Shown: piece by piece, positions 33,140 through 45,088 of the stretch
Position numbering within the stretch: the stretch's first letter is position 1
How the letters are laid out: every line of letters begins with the position of its first letter
Assembly: GCA_032717465.1 (NCBI GenBank)
Contig: JAVRFU010003718.1
Span: 2,116,856-2,180,855 of the forward strand
Reading direction: 5' to 3'
Length of the DNA: 64,000 bases
Origin: Coenobita brevimanus
Taxonomy: Eukaryota > Arthropoda > Malacostraca > Decapoda > Coenobitidae
The notes under the pieces: model-generated
Told to the model about the DNA's origin: nothing
Seen by the model: the letters and a program-made list of their open reading frames with translations, nothing else
Database searches by the model: none
Translations under genes and position numbers: made by a program

Positions 33140-34520
33140 ATGCCCACTTCACTGTTTCTTATCACTGCTTACACAAAATCAGCAACCTTCCTTCCTTGTT
33201 GTACATTTTCAAGCACTTCACCCTCCAAACTTCAATCCTTACTCATCACACTATCCAAGTACTTAAACGCACTCACACTTTCCATTTCCTCATCATCCAA
33301 CATCACTGTGCATCCCTTATTTCTCTCGAGGACCATAACTTTACTCTTCCCTACATTCACCATTAAATTCCATATCTTACACACTCTTAGAACCTCATTC
33401 ACCAAGCCTTGAAGTTCCCCTTTGTCCTCACTTAACAATACAGTATCATCTGCAAACAACAGTACAGGCAGTTTCCAAATGTTGCTCTCTCTCCTTAAAG
33501 TCGCTCCAACACAATACTATGGCTCTATTATCTATCCTTCATTATCAACATATTCTAATGTCAAACTCTGTACGCTGAGCTATGAATATCCACCTCCATT
33601 ACTGACCAATTCACACTACCGTACAGCATTAAAATCCTAACACATGCTGCATAAAAGCACTTATTACCCTCCTACCGAGGTAGCCCCACTTCCAGCGCAT
33701 ATCATGTCCCACAAATAACAAAACTCCTCCACACACTGAAGACACACTCCACCAAACTTAATCCTTTCCTACATCTCTGTCTTGCCACACTCTCCCCTCC
33801 ACACCAAACACACAAAATCACCAGTACAGTATTTTGGTTTGGAATCCTACCTTCTAATAATACTGTATCTCTTATGCACCCACTTATCACAAAGACGCCC
33901 AAGGTGGAATTATTCCCCACAATCTTGTGGCAAATTGCATATGGACAAACTCACCCTCCTTGGACAGCACCACCACCTGCCCTAAATATCATCACCTCAG
34001 CTTTATCCGCTCTTACTCTCTAACACACAAGTCCCATTCTATCCCAGTATTTCCTACATCTTTCAACCCTATCTCTCTCTGCCATCAACACTGTCATTAG
34101 CATAAAACAACTCCCATGGGAGTGTAGTTCTAAAGTCTCATAAGAGCTTCAAGAACCATGTGGAACAATAATGGGGTTGAAACTGACCCTTGATGCCCAC
34201 CACCATTCACAGAACATTTATCACCCAAATCTCCGTTCACTTTCACCTGAGTGCGAGCACCTTCATACATTGCCATAACCACCCTAACTAGTCAGTTCTC
34301 CATCCCGAGCTTTCCAATTCCCACTGGCACTCTGTTAAAGACCTTCATGAAATCAACAAAAACAAAGTAGAACTCTGTCCTCCTTCCTATATATTTTTCT
34401 TGAATGTTGTCATATGCTATTGTATGGTTTATGAAGCCTCCAATTCTCCATGCTACTTGATTAAAGGCGGTCTCCCTATTCAGTCCTTTAATCCCGAGGT
34501 TACACATAATAAAGATGACA
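33140..34520 (-). pseudogene. Minus-strand RTE and family Q RT fragments, T2
   Basis: Same content as in T1: FADDTVLLSEDKGELQGLVNE at 33232-33459, the Cys-rich Q piece at 33702-33920, and the Q RT motif A region near 34290-34450. Only scattered substitutions relative to the other copies. Confidence 0.72.
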
Positions 34521-34699
34521 TTTTTTTTTTTATTTTTTTTTTTTATCTTTTTATTTATTTTTTTTTTAATGCGAGGAAGAAGGAACCAAAGGCAACAAGC
34601 TCGCAATTGTTGTTCCTTACAAGAGAAAAACAAAATACGAGAGAGCAAAATTCAAGATCTGATCATTTCGAGATGAATGGACACACTGCATTTTAAAGT

Positions 34700-36215
34700 G
34701 TGGAGATCATGGGAAGTAGGAAATACAGACAGAGGGAGACAGTTCCTCAGCTGACCTGTTCCATAAATGAAGGACTGGGAGTAACTGTTAACTCTCTGGA
34801 AGTGGGCAAAGTGCCTCAAGAATGGAAGAGGGCAAATGTGGTACCAATTTATAAGGGAGGAAACAGGGAAGAACCCCTGAATTATAGACCAGTGTCTCGA
34901 ACCAGCATGGTTGCAAAATTGTGTGAAAGAATTCTGAAAGACAGATGGATAAAATATCTGGAACAGATGAATATTTTGGCTGACAGTCAGTTTGGATTCA
35001 GAAGTGGAAGGTCATGTATTTCCAACTTGTTGAGCTTTTACTCAAGAGTGATTGACGTGCTTCAGGAGAGAGATGGTTGGGTGGATTGTGTGTACAGTAT
35101 TTAGATTTGCAGAAGGCCTTCGACAAGGTACCCCATAAGAGACTAATGTGGAAACTAAAGCATATAGGAGGGTTGAAGGAGAACCTCCTGGAATGGATGA
35201 AAGACTCTGTGAGAGACAGACAAATGAGGACAGTAATAAAGGATACGATGTCTGGATGGAGGGAAGTAACAAGTGGAGTCCCAGGGTTCGGTGTTGACGC
35301 CAGTAATGTTCCTGATTTATGTAAATGATATGGTAGATGGAGTGAACAGTTATGCAAGTCTGTTTGCTGATGACGCAAAGATCTCGAGGAAGGTAGAGGT
35401 TGAGGAGGATTGTAAAATGCTGCAGGACGATCTGGATAGGATACACGACTGGAGCCGGATGTGGGAAATGAAATTTAATGCAAGGAAATGTAAAATATTG
35501 GAAATGGGTAAAAGTACCGAGAGGCCATCGTTGAATTATTTGATGGGTAATGAACCAATCACAAAAGCTAGAGAAGAGAAAGATTTGGGTGTGCTGGTCC
35601 AGGACAGTTTGTCACCTGAAAAACACATTAACAAGACAGTTAGAGAGACGTATAAACTCCTGACTAATATAAGAGTAGCTTTTCATTATATGGATGAGGA
35701 GATGATGAAAAAATTGATAGTGGCCATGATTCACCCCAGGCAGGAATATGCAGCAGTAGTGTGGTCCCAACACAAAAAGAAAGACATAAACAAGATTGAG
35801 AGAATACAAAGAACAGCAACCAAGATGGTCCCCAGTCTGGCAGATCTGTCGTACAGAGAGAGGCTGGAAAAGCTGGATTTGCCTTCCTCAGAAGAAAGGA
35901 GAAAGAGAGGCGACATGATTGCAGTGTTCAGGACCATGATGGGAGTAGATAAAATTGACAAAGAAGATCTGTTTTTATGGGATAAGAGAGTAACAAGAGG
36001 ACACGGCATGAAACTCAGGAAGCCAAGCTGCTTCAAGGATATCAAGAAATATAGTTTTCCTTATAGATGTATAGACCTATGGAATAACCTGGACAAAGAG
36101 ATCGTCCAGTCTAAAAACTTAAACGCGTTTAAAGCTAAATTTGACTTATTGAGAAACAGAGACGGGACCCCACGAGCGTAGCTCATTTCCTGTATATCAC
36201 AATTAGGTAAATACA
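34700..36215 (+). pseudogene. CR1-like RT pseudogene, array copy T3
   Basis: Same three-frame structure and the same two frameshifts as T2. Private change: RPVSRTSM for RPVSLTSM near 34897. The C-terminal frame is 35273-36181 (302 aa), unchanged. Confidence 0.88.
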
Positions 36216-36298
36216 AGTATCAAGAAGAGCATAGTGATAGAAAAAAAAAAAAGAGGACAGGACAGAAAGAAAGACTGGAGACAAAAAGGCCCCTTTTA

Positions 36299-36360
36299 GT
36301 CGCCTCTTACGACAAGCAGGGATACTGGGGAAGTATTCTTTCCCCCCTTCCCCAGGGGGT
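36299..36360 (-). promoter_or_regulatory. Structured leader module, array copy T3
   Basis: Same hairpins and complementary loops as T2. The preceding A run (36241-36252) is longer than in T2. Confidence 0.6.
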
Positions 36361-36652
36361 CCACACACTCAAGAGAAATTACAAGTTTAATCCCTTCCCA
36401 CCTGCTGCTTCTCTATTCAGTCACTAATTCCTTAGGTCAAACTCTATGACCTCAACCTATTTCTTTTATGGTATGTTTCTCACAACTTCACCCTCAGCAT
36501 TCACACCTCTCACCCTCTCCACTCAGTTGTCACCCTCCATCCTCTCCAGCATCAATGTACCCCTTCTTCTCATATCACTAACACATTCAGGTCCCATCCT
36601 TCCTCTAAACTATATATATATACAAGCCTGATCCCACCAGGCCAGTCATTCC

Positions 36653-38036
36653 ATGCCCACTTCACTGTTTCTTATCACTGCTTACACAAAATCAGCAACC
36701 TTCCTTCCTTGTTGTACATTTTCAAGCACTTCACCCTCCAAACTTCAATCCTTACTCATCACACTATCCAAGTACTTAAACGCACTCACACTTTCCATTT
36801 CCTCATCATCCAACATCACTGTGCATCCCTTATTTCTCTCGAGGACCATAACTTTACTCTTCCCTACATTCACCATTAAATTCCATATCTTACACACTCT
36901 TAGAACCTCATTCACCAAGCCTTGAAGTTCCCCTTTGTCCTCACTTAACAATACAGTATCATCTGCAAACAACAGTACAGGCAGTTTCCAAATGTTGCTC
37001 TCTCTCCTTAAAGTCGCTCCAACACAATACTATGGCTCTATTATCTATCCTTCATTATCAACATATTCTAATGTCAAACTCTGTACGCTGAGCTATGAAT
37101 ATCCACCTCCATTACTGACCAATTCACACTACCGTACAGCATTAAAATCCTAACACATGCTGCATAAAAGCACTTATTACCCTCCTACCGAGGTAGCCCC
37201 ACTTCCAGCGCATATCATGTCCCACAAATAACAAAACTCCTCCACACACTGAAGACACACTCCACCAAACTTAATCCTTTCCTACATCTCTGTCTTGCCA
37301 CACTCTCCCCTCCACACCAAACACACAAAATCACCATTACAGTATTTTGGTTTGGAATCCTACCTTCTAATAATACTGTATCTCTTATGCACCCACTTAT
37401 CACAAAGACGCCCAAGGTGGAATTATTCCCCACAATCTTGTGGCAAATTGCATATGGACAAACTCACCCTCCTTGGACAGCACCACCACCTGCCCTAAAT
37501 ATCATCACCTCAGCTTTATCCGCTCTTACTCTCTAACACACAAGTCCCATTCTATCCCAGTATTTCCTACATCTTTCAACCCTATCTCTCTCTGCCATCA
37601 ACACTGTCATTAGCATAAAACAACTCCCATGGGAGTGTAGTTCTAAAGTCTCATAAGAGCTTCAAGAACCATGTGGAACAATAATGGGGTTGAAACTGAC
37701 CCTTGATGCCCACCACCATTCACAGAACATTTATCACCCAAATCTCCGTTCACTTTCACCTGAGTGCGAGCACCTTCATACATTGCCATAACCACCCTAA
37801 CTAGTCAGTTCTCCATCCCGAGCATTCCAATTCCCACTGGCACTCTGTTAAAGACCTTCATGAAATCAACAAAAACAAAGTAGAACTCTGTCCTCCTTCC
37901 TATATATTTTTCTTGAATGTTGTCATATGCTATTGTACGGTTTATGAAGCCTCCAATTCTCCATGCTACTTGATTAAAGGCGGTCTCCCTATTCAGTCCT
38001 TTAATCCCGAGGTTACACTTTATAAAGATGACAACT
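36653..38036 (-). pseudogene. Minus-strand RTE and family Q RT fragments, T3
   Basis: Same content as T2. It carries the variant caccattacag (near 37333), shared with T5, where T1, T2 and T4 have caccagtacag. Confidence 0.72.
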
Positions 38037-38187
38037 TTTTTTTTTTTTTTTTAATAATGCGAGGAAGAAGGAACCAAAGGCAACAAGCTCGCAATTGTTG
38101 TTCCTTACAAGAGAAAAACAAAATACGAGAGAGCAAAATTCAAGATCTGATCATTTCGAGATGAATGGACACACTGCATTTTAAAGT

Positions 38188-39705
38188 GTGGAGATCATGG
38201 GAAGTAGGAAATACAGACAGAGGGAGACAGTTCCTCAGCTGACCTGTTCCATAAATGAAGGACTGGGAGTAACTGTTAACTCTCTGGAAGTGGGCAAAGT
38301 GCCTCAAGAATGGAAGAGGGCAAATGTGGTACCAATTTATAAGGGAGGAAACAGGGAAGAACCCCTGAATTATAGACCAGTGTCTCTAACCAGCATGGTT
38401 GCAAAATTGTGTGAAAGAATTCTGAAAGACAGATGGATAAAATATCTGGAACAGATGAATATTTTGGCTGACAGTCAGTTTGGATTCAGAAGTGGAAGGT
38501 CATGTATTTCCAACTTGTTGAGCTTTTACTCAAGAGTGATTGACGTGCTTCAGGAGAGAGATGGTTGGGTGGATTGTGTGTACAGTATTTAGATTTGCAG
38601 AAGGCCTTCGACAAGGTACCCCATAAGAGACTAATGTGGAAACTAAAGCATATAGGAGGGTTGAAGGAGAACCTCCTGGAATGGATGAAAGACTCTGTGA
38701 GAGACAGACAAATGAGGACAGTAATAAAGGATACGATGTCTGGATGGAGGGAAGTAACAAGTGGAGTCCCAGGGTTCGGTGTTGACGCCAGTAATGTTCC
38801 TGATTTATGTAAATGATATGGTAGATGGAGTGAACAGTTATGCAAGTCTGTTTGCTGATGACGCAAAGATCTCGAGGAAGGTAGAGGTTGAGGAGGATTG
38901 TAAAATGCTGCAGGACGATCTGGATAGGATACACGACTGGAGCCGGATGTGGGAAATGAAATTTAATGCAAGGAAATGTAAAATATTGGAAATGGGTAAA
39001 AGTACCGAGAGGCCATCGTTGAATTATTTGATGGGTAATGAACCAATCACAAAAGCGAGAGAAGAGAAAGATTTGGGTGTGCTGGTCCAGGACAGTTTGT
39101 CACCTGAAAAACACATTAACAAGACAGTTAGAGAGACGTATAAACTCCTGACTAATATAAGAGTAGCTTTTCATTATATGGATGAGGAGATGATGAAAAA
39201 ATTGATAGTGGCCATGATTCACCCCAGGCAGGAATATGCAGCAGTAGTGTGGTCCCAACACAAAAAGAAAGACATAAACAAGATTGAGAGAATACAAAGA
39301 ACAGCAACCAAGATGGTCCCCAGTCTGGCAGATCTGTCGTACAGAAAGAGGCTGGAAAAGCTGGATTTGCCTTCCTCAGAAGAAAGGAGAAAGAGAGGCG
39401 ACATGATTGCAGTGTTCAGGACCATGATGGGAGTAGATAAAATTGACAAAGAAGATCTGTTTTTATGGGATAAGAGAGTAACAAGAGGACACGGCATGAA
39501 ACTCAGGAAGCCAAGCTGCTTCAAGGATATCAAGAAATATAGTTTTCCTTATAGATGTATAGACCTATGGAATAACCTGGACAAAGAGATCGTCCAGTCT
39601 AAAAACTTAAACGCGTTTAAAGCTAAATTTGACTTATTGAGAAACAGAGACGGGACCCCACGAGCGTAGCTCATTTCCTGTATATCACAATTAGGTAAAT
39701 ACAAG
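38188..39705 (+). pseudogene. CR1-like RT pseudogene, array copy T4
   Basis: Same frames and shared lesions as T2. Private change: DLSYRKRLEKL for DLSYRERLEKL near 39345. The C-terminal frame is 38761-39669. Confidence 0.88.
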
Positions 39706-39786
39706 TATCAAGAAGAGCATAGTGATAGAAAAAAAAAAAAGAGGACAGGACAGAAAGAAAGACTGGAGACAAAAAGGCCCCTTTTA

Positions 39787-39848
39787 GTCGCCTCTTACGA
39801 CAAGCAGGGATACTGGGGAAGTATTCTTTCCCCCCTTCCCCAGGGGGT
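39787..39848 (-). promoter_or_regulatory. Structured leader module, array copy T4
   Basis: Same hairpins and loops as T2. Confidence 0.6.
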
Positions 39849-40100
39849 CCACACACTCAAGAGAAATTACAAGTTTAATCCCTTCCCACCTGCTGCTTCT
39901 CTATTCAGTCACTAATTCCTTAGGTCAAACTCTATGACCTCAACCTATTTCTTTTATGGTATGTTTCTCACAACTTCACCCTCAGCATTCACACCTCTCA
40001 CCCTCTCCACTCAGTTGTCACCCTCCATCCTCTCCAGCATCAATGTACCCCTTCTTCTCATATCACTAACACATTCAGGTCCCATCCTTCCTCTAAACTA

Positions 40101-40124
40101 TATATATATATATATATATATATA
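40101..40124. repeat. (TA)n tract expanded in T4
   Basis: Other copies have a much shorter TA run at this point (for example near 33099 and 36611). It contributes to unit-length variation. Confidence 0.8.
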
Positions 40125-40154
40125 CAAGCCTGATCCCACCAGGCCAGTCATTCC

Positions 40155-41536
40155 ATGCCCACTTCACTGTTTCTTATCACTGCTTACAAAAAATCAGCAA
40201 CCTTCCTTCCTTGTTGTACATTTTCAAGCACTTCACCCTCCAAACTTCAATCCTTACTCATCACACTATCCAAGTACTTAAACGCACTCACACTTTCCAT
40301 TTCCTCATCATCCAACATCACTGTGCATCCCTTATTTCTCTCGAGGACCATAACTTTACTCTTCCCTACATTCACCATTAAATTCCATATCTTACACACT
40401 CTTAGAACCTCATTCACCAAGCCTTGAAGTTCCCCTTTGTCCTCACTTAACAATACAGTATCATCTGCAAACAACAGTACAGGCAGTTTCCAAATGTTGC
40501 TCTCTCTCCTTAAAGTCGCTCCAACACAATACTATGGCTCTATTATCTATCCTTCATTATCAACATATTCTAATGTCAAACTCTGTACGCTGAGCTATGA
40601 ATATCCACCTCCATTACTGACCAATTCACACTACCGTACAGCATTAAAATCCTAACACATGCTGCATAAAAGCACTTATTACCCTCCTACCGAGGTAGCC
40701 CCACTTCCAGCGCATATCATGTCCCACAAATAACAAAACTCCTCCACACACTGAAGACACACTCCACCAAACTTAATCCTTTCCTACATCTCTGTCTTGC
40801 CACACTCTCCCCTCCACACCAAACACACAAAATCACCAGTACAGTATTTTGGTTTGGAATCCTACCTTCTAATAATACTGTATCTCTTATGCACCCACTT
40901 ATCACAAAGACGCCCAAGGTGGAATTATTCCCCACAATCTTGTGGCAAATTGCATATGGACAAACTCACCCTCCTTGGACAGCACCACCACCTGCCCTAA
41001 ATATCATCACCTCAGCTTTATCCGCTCTTACTCTCTAACACACAAGTCCCATTCTATCCCAGTATTTCCTACATCTTTCAACCCTATCTCTCTCTGCCAT
41101 CAACACTGTCATTAGCATAAAACAACTCCCATGGGAGTGTAGTTCTAAAGTCTCATAAGAGCTTCAAGAACCATGTGGAACAATAATGGGGTTGAAACTG
41201 ACCCTTGATGCCCACCACCATTCACAGAACATTTATCACCCAAATCTCCGTTCACTTTCACCTGAGTGCGAGCACCTTCATACATTGCCATAACCACCCT
41301 AACTAGTCAGTTCTCCATCCCGAGCTTTCCAATTCCCACTGGCACTCTGTTAAAGACCTTCATGAAATCAACAAAAACAAAGTAGAACTCTGTCCTCCTT
41401 CCTATATATTTTTCTTGAATGTTGTCATATGCTATTGTATGGTTTATGAAGCCTCCAATTCTCCATGCTACTTGATTAAAGGCGGTCTCCCTATTCAGTC
41501 CTTTAATCCCGAGGTTACACTTTATAAAGATGACAA

Positions 41537-41537
<1 letters not shown>
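40155..41537 (-). pseudogene. Minus-strand RTE and family Q RT fragments, T4
   Basis: Same content as T2. It has gcttacaaaaaatcag (near 40182), shared with T5, where T2 and T3 have gcttacacaaaatcag. Confidence 0.72.
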
Positions 41538-41572
<35 letters not shown>

Positions 41573-41701
41573 GCGAGGAAGAAGGAACCAAAGGCAACAA
41601 GCTCGCAATTGTTGTTCCTTAAAAGAGAAAAACAAAATACGAGAGAGCAAAATTCAAGATCTGATCATTTCGAGATGAATGGACACACTGCATTTTAAAG
41701 T

Positions 41702-43220
41702 GTGGAGATCATGGGAAGTAGGAAATACAGACAGAGGGAGACAGTTCCTCAGCTGACCTGTTCCATAAATGAAGGACTGGGAGTAACTGTTAACTCTCTG
41801 GAAGTGGGCAAAGTGCCTCAAGAATGGAAGAGGGCAAATGTGGTACCAATTTATAAGGGAGGAAACAGGGAAGAACCCCTGAATTATAGACCAGTGTCTC
41901 TAACCAGCATGGTTGCAAAATTGTGTGAAAGAATTCTGAAAGACAGATGGATAAAATATCTGGAACAGATGAATATTTTGGCTGACAGTCAGTTTGGATT
42001 CAGAAGTGGAAGGTCATGTATTTCCAACTTGTTGAGCTTTTACTCAAGAGTGATTGACGTGCTTCAGGAGAGAGATGGTTGGGTGGATTGTGTGTACAGT
42101 ATTTAGATTTGCAGAAGGCCTTCGACAAGGTACCCCATAAGAGACTAATGTGGAAACTAAAGCATATAGGAGGGTTGAAGGAGAACCTCCTGGAATGGAT
42201 GAAAGACTTTGTGAGAGACAGACAAATGAGGACAGTAATAAAGGATACGATGTCTGGATGGAGGGAAGTAACAAGTGGAGTCCCAGGGTTCGGTGTTGAC
42301 GCCAGTAATGTTCCTGATTTATGTAAATGATATGGTAGATGGAGTGAACAGTTATGCAAGTCTGTTTGCTGATGACGCAAAGATCTCGAGGAAGGTAGAG
42401 GTTGAGGAGGATTGTAAAATGCTGCAGGACGATCTGGATAGGATACACGACTGGAGCCGGATGTGGGAAATGAAATTTAATGCAAGGAAATGTAAAATAT
42501 TGGAAATGGGTAAAAGTACCGAGAGGCCATCATTGAATTATTTGATGGGTAATGAACCAATCACAAAAGCGAGAGAAGAGAAAGATTTGGGTGTGCTGGT
42601 CCAGGACAGTTTGTCACCTGAAAAACACATTAACAAGACAGTTAGAGAGACGTATAAACTCCTGACTAATATAAGAGTAGCTTTTCATTATATGGATGAG
42701 GAGATGATGAAAAAATTGATAGTGGCCATGATTCACCCCAGGCAGGAATATGCAGCAGTAGTGTGGTCCCAACACAAAAAGAAAGACATAAACAAGATTG
42801 AGAGAATACAAAGAACAGCAACCAAGATGGTCCCCAGTCTGGCAGATCTGTCGTACAGAGAGAGGCTGGAAAAGCTGGATTTGCCTTCCTCAGAAGAAAG
42901 GAGAAAGAGAGGCGACATGATTGCAGTGTTCAGGACCATGATGGGAGTAGATAAAATTGACAAAGAAGATCTGTTTTTATGGGATAAGAGAGTAACAAGA
43001 GGACACGGCATGAAACTCAGGAAGCCAAGCTGCTTCAAGGATATCAAGAAATATAGTTTTCCTTATAGATGTATAGACCTATGGAATAACCTGGACAAAG
43101 AGATCGTCCAGTCTAAAAACTTAAAACGCGTTTAAAGCTAAATTTGACTTATTGAGAAACAGAGACGGGACCCCACGAGCGTAGCTCATTTCCTGTACAT
43201 CACAATTAGGTAAATACAAG
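41702..43220 (+). pseudogene. CR1-like RT pseudogene, array copy T5
   Basis: Same two shared frameshifts, plus a private extra A near 43124 (cttaaaacgcg) that cuts the C-terminal frame to 286 aa (42275-43135). KDFVRDRQ replaces KDSVRDRQ near 42210. Confidence 0.88.
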
Positions 43221-43301
43221 TATCAAGAAGAGCATAGTGATAGAAAATAAAAAGAGGACAGGACAGAAAGAAAGACTGGAGGAGACAAAAAGGCCCCTTA
43301 T

Positions 43302-43366
43302 AGTCGCCTCTTACGACAAGCAGGGATACTGGGGAAGTATTCTTTCCCCCCTTCCCCAGGGGGTCC
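43302..43366 (-). promoter_or_regulatory. Structured leader module, array copy T5
   Basis: Same loops as T2. The bases after the third hairpin read CUAUAAGGGG instead of CUAAAAGGGG. Confidence 0.58.
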
Positions 43367-43656
43367 ACACACTCAAGAGAAATCACAAGTTTAATCCCTT
43401 CCCACCTGCTGCTTCTCTATTCAGTCACTAATTCCTTAGGTCAAACTCTATGACCTCAACCTATTTCTTTTATGGTATGTTTCTCACAACTTCACCCTCA
43501 GCATTCACACCTCTCACCCTCTCCACTCAGTTGTCACCCTCCATCCTCTCCAGCATCAATGTACCCCTTCTTCTCATATCACTAACACATTCAGGTCCCA
43601 TCCTTCCTCTAAACTATATATATATACAAGCCTGATCCCACCAGGCCAGTCATTCC

Positions 43657-45038
43657 ATGCCCACTTCACTGTTTCTTATCACTGCTTACAAAAAATCAGC
43701 AACCTTCCTTCCTTGTTGTACATTTTCAAGCACTTCACCCTCCAAACTTCAATCCTTACTCATCACACTATCCAAGTACTTAAACGCACTCACACTTTCC
43801 ATTTCCTCATCATCCAACATCACTGTGCATCCCTTATTTCTCTCGAGGACCATAACTTTACTCTTCCCTACATTCACCATTAAATTCCATATCTTACACA
43901 CTCTTAGAACCTCATTCACCAAGCCTTGAAGTTCACCCTTTGTCCTCACTTAACAATACAGTATCATCTGCAAACAACAGTACAGGCAGTTTCCAAATGT
44001 TGCTCTCTCTCCTTAAAGTCGCTCCAACACAATACTATGGCTCTATTATCTATCCTTCATTATCAACATATTCTAATGTCAAACTCTGTACGCTGAGCTA
44101 TGAATATCCACCTCCATTACTGACCAATTCACACTACCGTACAGCATTAAAATCCTAACACATGCTGCATAAAAGCACTTATTACCCTCCTACCGAGGTA
44201 GCCCCACTTCCAGCGCATATCATGTCCCACAAATAACAAAACTCCTCCACACACTGAAGACACACTCCACCAAACTTAATCCTTTCCTATATCTCTGTCT
44301 TGCCACACTCTCCCCTCCACACCAAACACACAAAATCACCATTACAGTATTTTGGTTTGGAATCCTACCTTCTAATAATACTGTATCTCTTATGCACCCA
44401 CTTATCACAAAGACGCCCAAGGTGGAATTATTCCCCACAATCTTGTGGCAAATTGCATATGGACAAACTCGCCCTCCTTGGACAGCACCACCACCTGCCC
44501 TAAATATCATCACCTCAGCTTTATCCGCTCTTACTCTCTAACACACAAGTCCCATTCTATCCCAGTATTTCCTACATCTTTCAACCCTATCTCTCTCTGC
44601 CATCAACACTGTCATTAGCATAAAACAACTCCCATGGGAGTATAGTTCTAAAGTCTCATTAGAGCTTCAAGAACCATGTGGAACAATAATGGGGTTGAAA
44701 CTGACCCTTGATGCCCACCACCATTCACAGAACATTTATCACCCAAATCTCCGTTCACTTTCACCTGAGTGCGAGCACCTTCATACATTGCCATAACCAC
44801 CCTAACTAGTCAGTTCTCCATCCTGAGCTTTCCAATTCCCACTGGCACTCTGTTAAAGACCTTCATGAAATCAACAAAAACAAAGTAGAACTCTGTCCTC
44901 CTTCCTATATATTTTTCTTGAATGTTGTCATATGCTATTGTATGGTTCATGAAGCCTCCAATTCTCCATGCTACTTGATTAAAGGTGGTCTCCCTATTCA
45001 GTCATTTAATCCCGAGGTTACACTTTATAAAGATGACA
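43657..45038 (-). pseudogene. Minus-strand RTE and family Q RT fragments, T5
   Basis: Same content as T2, with a private one-base insertion (gttcaccctttg, near 43933) that breaks the FADD frame. It shares caccattacag with T3 and caaactcgccctcc with T1. Confidence 0.72.
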
Positions 45039-45088
45039 ACTTTTTTTTTTTTTATGCGAGGAAGAAGGAACCAAAGGCAACAAGCTCG

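Larger units (their letters stand above)
27857..45088. repeat. Tandem array of a ~3.5 kb composite retroelement unit
   Basis: Head-to-tail copies T1 (27857-31051, partial), T2 (31052-34567), T3 (34568-38052), T4 (38053-41569), T5 (41570-45051) and a 37-bp stub (45052-45088). Anchors repeat at spacings of about 3,511, 3,488 and 3,514 bp. Each unit holds, left to right, a family Y 3' fragment with poly(A) read on minus, a CR1-like RT pseudogene on plus with its attaggtaaatac 3' end, a structured leader module on minus, a minus-strand RTE RT fragment, and a minus-strand RT fragment of another family (Q). Copies T2-T5 are nearly identical; T1 is more diverged in its CR1 part. Confidence 0.93.
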
